Assembly: GCA_021613375.1 (NCBI GenBank)
Contig: CM038703.1
Location: 56,565,254 to 56,629,253 of the forward strand
DNA: 64,000 nucleotides
Reading direction: 5' to 3'
DNA from: Megaleporinus macrocephalus
Taxonomy: Eukaryota; Chordata; Actinopteri; Characiformes; Anostomidae
Positions 55,871 to 64,000 of this stretch are shown one piece after another. The translations under genes were made by a program, and so were the position numbers. The notes under the pieces were generated by a model. That model saw nothing but the letters and a program-made list of their open reading frames with translations, was not told the DNA's origin and made no database searches. Positions within the stretch are counted from its first letter, which is position 1, and every line of letters begins with the position of its first letter.

Positions 55871-56258
55871 ATTGATTCTTAATTGAATTAAACAAGGTAA
55901 AACCACACTCTGCAGTCAACAACAACATTTTTTATTTAATTACTGACATTTAATAGAAACATTTCTAAAAGATTCTACTCTTTATAGTTGATGTCTTGTC
56001 AACTACAGTCAACTATTGTCAGGGGCATACCAGCAAATTCTGGGCCCTGTACACTCTCAATGTCAGTGGGCCCCTATCCATGCCAGTACACGAGCACTAC
56101 CACGCCCATGACTATTGTTACTCTTCGTCTTTGAACATTTTTGGTATTATTGTAAACTTGTGATATTTCATGCATTTACATCAATCTCCTCACCAGGTAA
56201 TCAGTTACAACGTTATTATTTATAAGGAAAACCATCAAGAGAAACAATAAAACTGATT
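55871..56258. other. 3' flank of OR at 56259, with insertion
   Basis: Pairs with 61870-62117. It contains about 110 extra bases (about 56020-56130, CAGGGGCATACCAGCAAATT ... GTGGGCCCC) absent from the other copy, probably a short interspersed repeat inserted after the duplication. Confidence 0.5.
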
Positions 56259-57191
56259 CTACACATTCCTCTTGTTCCTAAAAATTTTTGTCTTGATTCT
56301 TTTCCAAATCTCTTGCAGTTTTAATCCGTATATAATGGGATTTATTAAAGGAGGAATGACTATATTTTCAACTGACATAATCATGTTAACTATATGAGGT
56401 ACATTTCCTTCTAATCTGCTGTTGATAATTTCAAAACATGCAGTAACAGAGAAACTGATACAAATTAACAGGTGAGGGAAGCAGGTCTGCAGAGCTTTTC
56501 TTCTGAAATCTTTAGAATTCTTTAAACAGACATCAAGTATTCTAACATACGAGTAGATTATGAAGATCACAGGTGGAAATACAGCAACACATAAAACAAA
56601 CAGTCCATATGAATTATTAACAGATGTGTCTCCACAGCTTAATTTAACAATTGCATAATTATTACAGTAAATTCTTTCTAATTTAAATTTGCACAGTTGA
56701 AGTCGACATGTTAAAATGACCAACAAACCAATTTCACAGGAAGGTACGAACCAACAGCAGAATAAGAGTTTTCTAACAGTGGACATTTTCATAAGAGTTG
56801 GATATTGTAAAGGTTTACATATAGACACATATCTGTCATACGCCATAGCTGATAACAGAGTAAACTCTAAAATTCCATATGTGTAAATACAAAAGGCCTG
56901 AAACATGCAGGCTGAGTAGGAAGTAACTGGTCTTTCAGACAGAAAATCAATCAGCAGTTTAGGATAAAGCCCTGTTGCTCCAAAGAGAGAATTCAAAAGC
57001 AATGCAGCAATGAACATGTACATGGGCTCATGGAGTCGTTTACTGGAGCATATGATAAAAATCACAACAGTATTAAAGCAAATGATCAGTATATAAACTG
57101 CAAGAGTAATTACAAAATAAAAATATCTATATCTCTCCAAATCAACATGACCTTCTAAATATAAGTACGTAAGATTTATAGAATAATCCAT
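56259..57191 (-). CDS. Odorant receptor, intact (minus strand, second)
   Basis: 310 residues: MDYSINLTYLYLEGHVDLER with NLT glycosylation site, EPMYMFIAALL, Cys for the TM3 disulfide, LLSAMAYDRYVSIC, ECL2 cysteines, SYVRILDVCLKNSKDFRRKA, NPIIYGLKLQE and a basic tail ending KRNV. Start at ATG 57191, matching the conserved MDYS; the frame is open for 20 more codons but begins there with GTG. Nearly identical to the OR at 62118 (about ten residue differences) through a tandem duplication of about 1.8 kb. Confidence 0.94.
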   Translation of the reverse strand: MDYSINLTYLYLEGHVDLERYRYFYFVITLAVYILIICFNTVVIFIICSSKRLHEPMYMFIAALLLNSLFGATGLYPKLLIDFLSERPVTSYSACMFQAFCIYTYGILEFTLLSAMAYDRYVSICKPLQYPTLMKMSTVRKLLFCCWFVPSCEIGLLVILTCRLQLCKFKLERIYCNNYAIVKLSCGDTSVNNSYGLFVLCVAVFPPVIFIIYSYVRILDVCLKNSKDFRRKALQTCFPHLLICISFSVTACFEIINSRLEGNVPHIVNMIMSVENIVIPPLINPIIYGLKLQEIWKRIKTKIFRNKRNV

Positions 57192-57263
57192 GAAGTTTCC
57201 ATAAAATAATCCATCAGTTTCCAAAAACTTGATATTTCTACTAGTGGTCACAGTGATACTCAG

Positions 57264-57278
57264 TCAGACAGTCATCAT
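57264..57278 (-). promoter_or_regulatory. Leader uORF of OR at 56259
   Basis: Minus-strand ATG-ATG-ACT-GTC-TGA, a four-codon upstream ORF between TATA box and receptor start, identical in the duplicate (63123-63137). Confidence 0.45.
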
Positions 57279-57351
57279 GTAGAAATCACAAGTTGTAAGA
57301 TGTACCGGGCTGTGCAGTCACGCTGCAGTGATGAGAGGGGCACTGTGTGCA

Positions 57352-57361
57352 CTTATATAGT
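57352..57361 (-). promoter_or_regulatory. TATA box of OR at 56259
   Basis: Minus-strand ACTATATAAG followed by TGCACACAGTGCCCCTCTCA. About 160 bp before the start codon and identical at 63211-63220. Confidence 0.55.
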
Positions 57362-57984
57362 CTAAGATGGGATACTGAGAGTAATGCTTTACTGACTGAC
57401 AGATCCTGGACCAGCCCATCTCTCGCAACAGTTACACAAGCATTTCTTGTGTCTAGCAGCTAAACTCTATGAAAAGCTCTGCGTTTCCAAGTGAAATGTA
57501 GGTGCTGCTGACTAGTGTAGCTGATTGTTCCTCAATTTAGCTAAGTTAGTGAGGCTAGCGCTAGAGAGGATGGCCAGTCAGTCAGGACAGGAGTAGATTT
57601 AGTTCTAACATAGTTTACCGGAACTGGGATGTTTCATTTTTTGTTTTATGCATTGTGTCATTAGTTTTATGTTTCCAGTCATGTTAAGAGAGAGTAATAG
57701 TAACTTTTGTTTGGTCAGCGTGAGGTGATTAAATTCATATCTTCACAGAAAGTATTGATGCTGAAAAATGATGAGCATCCCAAAATCCCTACCACACACT
57801 CAGAATGTCCACACCTCCCATACACACCTTCCTAGCTCCAGAGTAAGAGGTCATTCATCTTTCACATACTCAGAATTTGATGTTTCAGTAGAAACACAGA
57901 CTAGGTTACCCCAATTCATGCATCAATTGATTTGACACACATGACTTGTTCATCTTATTAGACTTTATGGGTCTGTCTCAATCC
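57362..57984. other. OR upstream flank
   Basis: Part of the OR duplication: 57452-57750 equals 63707-64000. No gene seen. Confidence 0.6.
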
Positions 57985-58505
57985 TAGTGAGTGTGTAAGT
58001 AGGCTGTCTAGGTAGTGAGTGTGTAAGTAGGCTGTCTAGGTAGTGAGTGTGTAAGTAGGCTGTCTAGGTAGTGAGTGTGTAAGTAGGCTGTCTAGGTAGT
58101 GTGTGTGTAAGTAGGCTGTCTAGGTAGTGAGTGTGTAAGTAGGCTGTCTAGGTAGTGAGTGTGTAAGTAGGCTGTCTAGGTAGTGAGTATCTAAGTAGGT
58201 TGTCTAGGTAGTGAGTGTGTAAGTAGGCTGTCTAGGTAGTGAGTGTGTAAGTAGGCTGTCTAGGTAGTGAGTGTGTAAGTAGGCTGTCTAGGTAGTGAGT
58301 GTGTAAGTAGGCTGTCTAGGTAGTGAGTGTGTAAGTAGGCTGTCTAGGTAGTGAGTGTGTAAGTAGGCTGTGTAGGTAGTGAGTGTGTAAGTAGGCTGTC
58401 TAGGTAGTGAGTGTGTAAGTAGGCTGTCTAGGTAGTGAGTGTGTAAGTAGGCTGTCTAGGTAGTGAGTGTGTAAGTAGGCTGTCTAGGTAGTGAGTGTGT
58501 AAGTA
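57985..58505. repeat. 28-bp minisatellite, about 19 copies
   Basis: Unit TAGTGAGTGTGTAAGTAGGC plus TGTCTAGG; very homogeneous (few variants: GTGTGTGT, GAGTATCT, TGTGTAGG), so recent in origin or recently homogenised. Confidence 0.95.
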
Positions 58506-58859
58506 TCAGTGTTCTCTCCTCATCTCTCCTCATAAAACAGATTACTGAGACGCTCTAGTTAGAGAGAGACTGCGTCACGGCTTGTTCCCGCCCACTGCAT
58601 GTGACGGGTAATTTAGCTCAGTTTACTGGCTACGTGGCTAAGCTACCTGTATAATATTTGTAAACGAGTCCCTCTTGTATTCTAAATGTCCTGGAACAGG
58701 GTGTGTTCAACTTTGGAGTCCTGGTTCTTTTCAGTTTCACTGTCAGGGATTGTAAGATCATGAGGAATGGTAGGAAGTTTACAGTCTGAAACTTTCTGCT
58801 TCATTTTGTGAAAGCTGCTTTAGGACAATGGCTGCTCGGATTAAATGTTTAGATTTAAT
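58506..58859. other. Unassigned interval
   Basis: Nothing recognised before the LINE fragment. Confidence 0.5.
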
Positions 58860-59865
58860 GTTAAATCTTGCTGACTTCTCAGTAGTTCCTGGTTCAGTAG
58901 TTATAAATCTCAGTGTGTTTGACTCAGATCTGACATTTAATCAACACGTAGGTAATATTACAGGACAGCGTTTCTTCACCTGCGAAACATTTCAAAGTTA
59001 AGAAATGTGTTATCTGTGTCTGATGCTGAAAAGTTAGTACATGTCTTTAGAACCTCAAGTCTAGATTACTGTACTGCATTATTGTCAGGATGCTCCAGCA
59101 GGAACCTGAATAAACTTCAGTTAGTTCAGAACTCTGCAGCTAGAGTACTAACTAAAACCAGAACCTTCCATCATCAGTCCAGTTTTATCAGCTACACTGG
59201 CTTCCTGTTAAATTCCGTATCGACTATAAAATTCTATTACTGACGTATAAAACCCTGCACGGTCTCGACCGGAGTACCTGCAAGATCTAATCTCCTATTA
59301 TGAACCAGCACGTTCACTCAGATCACAGGATGCTGGTTTTCTAATAGTTCTAAAGTTCAGAAGACTTCAATGGGGGGAAGAGCTTTTTCCTACAAAGCCC
59401 CCAAACTGTGGAATAATCTCCCAGTTAATGTTCGGACTCTGACACAGTCTCAGTATTTAAGTCTAGACTGAAAACAGACTGGTTTAGTATCTTCTGGTAA
59501 TTAATCTTCTCTTTTAGATAAAGGCAGGAGATCTGGGGGTTCTTGGACACAGAGTTTTATGGTAAACTGAGATGTTGGTGCTGTTGTTCCACCACTTCAC
59601 GCCATCACACAGGTTTGTTGACGGTGGAGTGGGGGGACCCCAGTGTCTCAGGTGGTCTCATGTCTATGTTCTTCTGGTTCTCTCCTTTTAGTTTAGGCTG
59701 TTATAGTTAGATCTGCCGGAGTCGCCAGCCTCACTCTAAACTTCTGAAAATTCATATTCTCTACAGTCTCACTCCCGAGCCCAACTCACTCTCTCTCTTT
59801 ACTCCTCCTGAGGTAATGACTGTCCTCCTGTCTGCTGAACGCTGTTGGAGGACTGATCATCAGGA

Positions 59866-60750
59866 CCTCCTCCCCACCATCACCAGCCAGCTCACCTCCC
59901 CACCATGACCAGCCAGCTCACCTCCCCACCATCACCAGCCAGCTCTCCTCCTCACCATCACCAGCCAGCTCACCTCCCCACCATCACCAGCCAGCTCACC
60001 TCCCCACCATCACCAGCCAGCTCACCTCCTCACCATCACCAGCCAGCTCACCTCCTCACCATCACCAGCCAGCTCACCTCCTCACCATCACCAGCCAGCT
60101 CACCTCCCACCATCACCAGCCAGCTCACCTCCTCACCATCACCAGCCAGCTCACCTCCCCACCATCACCAGCCAGCTCACCTCCTCACCATCACCAGCCA
60201 GCTCACCTCCCCACCATCACCAGCCAGCTCACCTCTTCACCATCACCAGCCAGCTCACCTCCTCACCATCACCAGCCAGCTCACCTCCCCACCATCACCA
60301 GCCAGCTCACCTCTTCACCATCACCAGCCAGCTCACCTCCTCACCATCACCAGCCAGCTCACCTCCTCACCATCACCAGCCAGCTCACCTCCCCACCATC
60401 ACCAGCCAGCTCACCTCCTCACCATCACCAGCCAGCTCACCTCCTCACCATCACCAGCCAGCTCACCTCCTCACCATCACCAGCCAGCTCACCTCCCCAC
60501 CATCACCAGCCAGCTCACCTCTTCACCATCACCAGCCAGCTCACCTCCTCACCATCACCAGCCAGCTCACCTCCTCACCATCACCAGCCAGCTCACCTCC
60601 CCACCATCACCAGCCAGCTCACCTCTTCACCATCACCAGCCAGCTCACCTCCCCACCATCACCAGCCAGCTCACCTCCCCATCATCACCAGCCAGCTCAC
60701 CTCCCCACCATCACCAGCCAGCTCACCTCCCCACCATCACCAGCCAGCTC
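59866..60750. repeat. 26-bp minisatellite, about 34 copies
   Basis: Unit CTCACCTCCCCACCATCACC plus AGCCAG with CCC/CTC/TTC variants. It lies in the 3' UTR region of the L2-like element. The 304-codon frame through it (26-residue period, HHHQPAHL) is a by-product. Confidence 0.95.
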
Positions 60751-60864
60751 TCCTGTCCATCTGTTTTACTGCTACACCCTCAGTTACATCACTGTGCCAT
60801 CCAGATGTTCCAGCATTGAGATAGGATGGGCCTGTTTCAGCTCCGCCCACTTTACATAAAGACT

Positions 60865-60992
60865 CAGTCAGAGACTGCCTCAGTCAGAGACTGCCTCAGT
60901 CAGAGACTGCCTCAGTCAGAGACTGCCTCAGTCAGAGACCGCCTCAGTCAGAGACCGCCTCAATCAGAGACCGCCTCAGTCAGAGACTGCCT
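60865..60992. repeat. 16-bp tandem repeat, 8 copies
   Basis: CAGTCAGAGACTGCCT with ACTGCC/ACCGCC variants. Confidence 0.93.
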
Positions 60993-61290
60993 CTACCTGT
61001 GCAGCTTCTAAAGCTTTGCTATCCAGATTTCAAACAGAGGCTCCTTTCTTTGGTATGTAGTTTAAACTGTAAATACTGTTTGATCAGAGGAGGATGGGTC
61101 TCCTCTTGTGAGTCTGGTTCCTCCCAAGGTTTCTTCCTCCAGTTGAGGGAGTTTTTCCTTGCCATTGTTGCCTCTGGCTTGCTCACTGGGGGGATATGTG
61201 TTATAACTGTCTGTTTTCAAAACTCTGTAAAGCTGCTTTGAGACAACATCGTTGTAAAAAGCGCTATATAAATAAACTTGACTTGACAAT

Positions 61291-61789
61291 GGCTGTTGTA
61301 GGAAGTACTATCCAAAAATAAAACCCCTGGACTGCTTTTCTCATGTTTTTTAACTTTTATCACCAGTTTACATGTGTTGTTAGCATACCTTAATGTTTTT
61401 CACATCTTGTGATAAGTGTACAACAGCGCTGTCAGTCTCAAAAAGAGTTGATAATTTATGTTCACATTATAAAACAGTTGACAATAAAAAGAAAACATCT
61501 GTCTAGCAATGTTGTTTATACATTTGTCTGCAGTTAGTAAAGTGTCTATAAGTCAAAGCTACACAGCAGTTAATTAATGTGTATTTGATAAAAACTACAT
61601 CTTACATGAAAATCCCTTTGTTTGAGGGGTAAAATTTTCACATTGAATATTCACTTAAATAAGCAGTTTTTTGTGATTTCCTTGAAATTAGTTCAGCAGA
61701 ATCACAAAATATATATCACTTAATATTTCACTTAATATTAATTTCAACTTCCAAATTTCATTTGTCTTTCAGTTGGCTAACTTGTCACT
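61291..61789. other. AT-rich interval, nothing recognised
   Basis: No ORF or repeat recognised. Confidence 0.5.
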
Positions 61790-61853
61790 TCTCAAATCCT
61801 TTGAATTCCTTAAACAGACTTAGAGTATTCTAAAATATGAGTAGATTATAAAG
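61790..61853 (-). pseudogene. Odorant receptor fragment (TM5-loop 3)
   Basis: Read on the minus strand, ATAATCTACTCATATTTTAG then AATACTCTAAGTCTGTTTAA corresponds to the IIYSYVRILDVCLRNSKDF segment, with a stop where Asp is expected. About 64 bp of an otherwise lost OR, directly beside the duplicated OR at 62118. Confidence 0.6.
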
Positions 61854-62117
61854 CTCATTATGAAACCGAATTTAATTAAAGAAAGTAAAACAAGACTCTG
61901 CAGTCAACAAAAATTGTATTTATTTAATTAATTACATTAAACAGAAACATTTCTGAAAGATTCTACTCTTTACAGTTGACATCTTAAAGTTTACTACAAC
62001 TACTAATCTTTGTAGATTATAATGTTTCATGCATTTACATCAGTCTCATCACCAGTTAATCTGTTACAACATTATTATTTATAAGGAAAACCATCAAGAG
62101 AAACAATAAAACTGATT
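61854..62117. other. 3' flank of OR at 62118
   Basis: Aligns with 55871-56258 without the 110-bp insertion. No gene. Confidence 0.6.
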
Positions 62118-63050
62118 CTACACATTCCTCTTTTTCCTTAAAAATTTTGTCTTGATTCTTTTCCAAATCTCTTGCAGTTTTAATCCGTATATAATGGGAT
62201 TTATTAAAGGAGGAATGACTATATATTCAACTGACATAATCATGTTAACTATATGAGGTACATTTCCTTCTAATCTGCTGTTGATGATGTCAAAACATGC
62301 AGTAACAGAGAAACTGATACAAATTAACAGGTGAGGGAAGCAGGTCTGCAGAGCTTTTCTTCTGAAATCTTTAGAATTCTTTAAACAGACATCAAGTATT
62401 CTAACATACGAGTAGATTATGAAGATCACAGGTGGAAATACAGCAACACATAAAACAAACAGTCCGTATAAATTATTAACAGATGTGTCTCCACAGCTTA
62501 ATTTAACAATTGCGTAATTATTACAGTAAATTCTTTCTAATTTAAATTTGCACAGTTGAAGTCGACATGTTAAAATGACCAACAAACCAATTTCACAGGA
62601 AGGTACGAACCAACAGCAGAATAAGAGATTTCTAACAGTGGAGATTTTCATAAGAGTTGGATATTGTAAAGGTTTACATATAGACACATATCTGTCATAC
62701 GCCATAGCTGATAACAGAGTAAACTCTGAAACTCCATATGTGTAAATACAAAAGGCCTGAAACATGCAGGCTGAGTAGGAAGTAACTGGTCTTTCAGACA
62801 GAAAATCAATCAGCAGTTTAGGATAAAGCCCTGTTGCTCCACAGAGAGAATTCAAAAGCAATGCAGCAATGAACATGTACATGGGCTCATGGAGATGTTT
62901 ACTGGAGCATATGATAAAAATCACAACAGTATTAAAGCAAATGATCAGTATATAAACTGCAAGAGTAATTACAAAATAAAAATATCTATATCTCTCCAAA
63001 TCAACATGACCTTCTAAATATAAGTATGTAAGATTTATAGAATAATCCAT
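62118..63050 (-). CDS. Odorant receptor, intact (minus strand, third)
   Basis: 310 residues, tandem duplicate of the OR at 56259 with the same motifs (NLT, EPMYMFI, MAYDRYVSIC, NPIIYGLKLQE, tail ending KRNV). Differences include CSSKHLHE for CSSKRLHE, SLCGA for SLFGA, GVSEF for GILEF, ISTVRNL for MSTVRKL, NNLYG for NNSYG, and FDIIN for FEIIN. Four of these match the OR at 49729, which suggests conversion by that gene or retention of the ancestral state. Start ATG 63050, as in the duplicate; the frame upstream opens with GTG only. Confidence 0.94.
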   Translation of the reverse strand: MDYSINLTYLYLEGHVDLERYRYFYFVITLAVYILIICFNTVVIFIICSSKHLHEPMYMFIAALLLNSLCGATGLYPKLLIDFLSERPVTSYSACMFQAFCIYTYGVSEFTLLSAMAYDRYVSICKPLQYPTLMKISTVRNLLFCCWFVPSCEIGLLVILTCRLQLCKFKLERIYCNNYAIVKLSCGDTSVNNLYGLFVLCVAVFPPVIFIIYSYVRILDVCLKNSKDFRRKALQTCFPHLLICISFSVTACFDIINSRLEGNVPHIVNMIMSVEYIVIPPLINPIIYGLKLQEIWKRIKTKFLRKKRNV

Positions 63051-63122
63051 GAAGTTTCCATAAAATAATCCATCAGTTTCCAAAAACTTGATATTTCTAC
63101 TAGTGGTCACAGTGATACTCAG

Positions 63123-63137
63123 TCAGACAGTCATCAT
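63123..63137 (-). promoter_or_regulatory. Leader uORF of OR at 62118
   Basis: ATG-ATG-ACT-GTC-TGA on the minus strand, identical to 57264-57278. Confidence 0.45.
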
Positions 63138-63210
63138 GTAGAAATCACAAGTTGTAAGATGTACCGGGCTGTGCAGTCACGCTGCAGTGATGAGAGGGGC
63201 ACTGTGTGCA

Positions 63211-63220
63211 CTTATATAGT
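63211..63220 (-). promoter_or_regulatory. TATA box of OR at 62118
   Basis: Minus-strand ACTATATAAG, same position and flanks as in the duplicate. Confidence 0.55.
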
Positions 63221-64000
63221 CTAAGATTGGATCCTGAGAGTAATGCTTTACTGACTGACAGATCCTGGACCAGCCCATCTCTCGCAACAGTTACACAAGC
63301 ATTTCTTGTGAGCTGCAAGTCTCCACTGAATTAACTGAAGAAAACAGAAAAGGAAAACAAGAAAACATTAGTGTTTGTCAGATTTTCAGTATATTACTGA
63401 ACAACTATGGAGGCAGAATACATATCTTTGTGACACAACAAGCTTTCACATTTTGATATAAATTCATATTTACTTTAAATGAACTATCTAGACATTAAAG
63501 TCTGTAAACAGTGAACATTTTAAGGATTTAAAAATTCCATGTTTTCACAAACATACAGTAGTTTCTGCTCTGAAATGCTGTGGTGTGTAAGCTGCTGGGC
63601 CCCGAGCTACCTTAAACAGCCCAAAGACACTAAAGTAGTCGGACTGGCCGATATTCTCTTAGTGATGTAGCGTAAGACTGATGAGACATGACAAGGCCAA
63701 GATTTGATGTCTAGCAGCTAAACTCTATGAAAAGCTCTGCGTTTCCAAGTGAAATGTAGGTGCTGCTGACTAGTGTAGCTGATTGTTCCTCAATTTAGCT
63801 AAGTTAGTGAGGCTAGCGCTAGAGAGGATGGCCAGTCAGTCAGGACAGGAGTAGATTTAGTTCTAACATAGTTTACCGGAACTGGGATGTTTCATTTTTT
63901 GTTTTATGCATTGTGTCATTAGTTTTGTGTTTCCAGTCATGTTAAGAGAGAGTAATAGTAACTTTTGTTTGGTCAGCGTGAGGTGATTAAATTCATATCT
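63221..64000. other. OR upstream flank to window end
   Basis: Aligns with 57362-57750 except for about 396 extra bases (63311-63706), where copy 57452 passes directly from CATTTCTTGTG to TCTAGCAGC. No gene seen in the extra block. Confidence 0.65.

Larger units (their letters stand above)
58860..61290 (+). mobile_element. L2-like LINE 3' end with expanded minisatellites
   Basis: The C-terminal ORF region is decayed but clear: FDSDLTFNQHVGNITGQ (58920), then LDYCTALLSGCSSRNLNKLQ and LVQNSAARVLTKT (59060-59165), and downstream the WNNLPVNVRT-like region (about 59410). The 3' end carries the fish L2 signature GGTTTCTTCCTCCAGTTGAG, GAGTTTTTCCTTGCC, CTGTAAAGCTGCTTTGAGAC and GCGCTATATAAATAAACTTG (to about 61290). 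Between ORF and tail, two tandem repeats (59866-60750, 60865-60992) have expanded inside the 3' UTR. 5'-truncated and inactive. Confidence 0.8.

Noticed and set aside
57192..57251. 20-residue N-terminal extension of the ORs at 56259 and 62118
   Set aside because: The extended frame begins at GTG, not ATG. The conserved MDYS start lies inside, and the extension is unlike that of the OR at 49729.
59905..60819. 304-codon His/Pro-rich repeat protein
   Set aside because: Lies in the 3' UTR of a dead L2-like LINE and is built from a 26-bp tandem repeat.

Overview
The window is eukaryotic, vertebrate and almost certainly teleost genomic DNA. It is a repeat-rich piece of an odorant-receptor (OR) gene cluster. 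The evidence is single-exon seven-transmembrane OR genes with fish-type motifs (EPMYIF, MAYDRYVSIC, NPIIYGL, closest by motif to the teleost delta-type ORs), embedded in fish-type transposons: L2-like and Rex1/CR1-like LINEs, Tc1 transposons, Ty3/gypsy elements and a DANA/mermaid-like SINE. An ostariophysan (catfish, characin or carp relative) would fit the SINE and L2 tails, but this is only a guess. No prokaryotic operon, CRISPR array or rRNA gene is present.

Layout. Unit A (1-13503) carries an intact OR (1619-2560), a Ty3/gypsy relic, an OR with one frameshift (7692-8632), a 30-bp minisatellite and a 5'-truncated L2-like LINE that runs into a 1000-N gap (13504-14503). Next, 14504-29850 is a transposon graveyard: minus-strand gypsy pol, a 3-kb solo LTR filled with a 46-bp minisatellite, LINE endonuclease relics, a broken OR (21530-22464), a partial copy of the unit's right half (22850-25660), a short LTR element, the promoter and leader of a lost OR, a Tc1 relic and a solo LTR. 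Unit B (29855-45240) repeats unit A almost completely and holds the LINE 3' half that is hidden by the gap in A. It joins directly to unit C (45245-48780), a third, partial copy interrupted by a 36-bp array. The right third (48780-64000) switches strand: three intact minus-strand ORs (49729-50664, 56259-57191, 62118-63050) separated by a Rex1/CR1-like LINE with a Tc1 inserted in it, an L2 3' end swollen by two minisatellites, and a 28-bp array.

Function. The only host genes recognised are ORs, which detect odorants at the cilia of olfactory sensory neurons. The five plus-strand ORs share a promoter block (TAATTAG/TCATTAG, about 45 bp, TATA box) and a leader containing a four-codon upstream ORF. 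The three minus-strand ORs form a second subgroup with their own TATA boxes and different upstream ORFs. Five OR reading frames are intact or nearly so. Three are broken, but many of the breaks are isolated 1-bp indels that may be assembly errors.

I did not find a novel multi-gene system. The strongest unusual observations are: a 3,015-bp solo LTR with a 5-bp target duplication that consists mostly of minisatellite; a tandem 15.4-kb OR unit with filled and empty LINE sites; a gypsy element with integrase encoded before reverse transcriptase (Gmr1-like order); and an OR promoter and leader surviving without its receptor.
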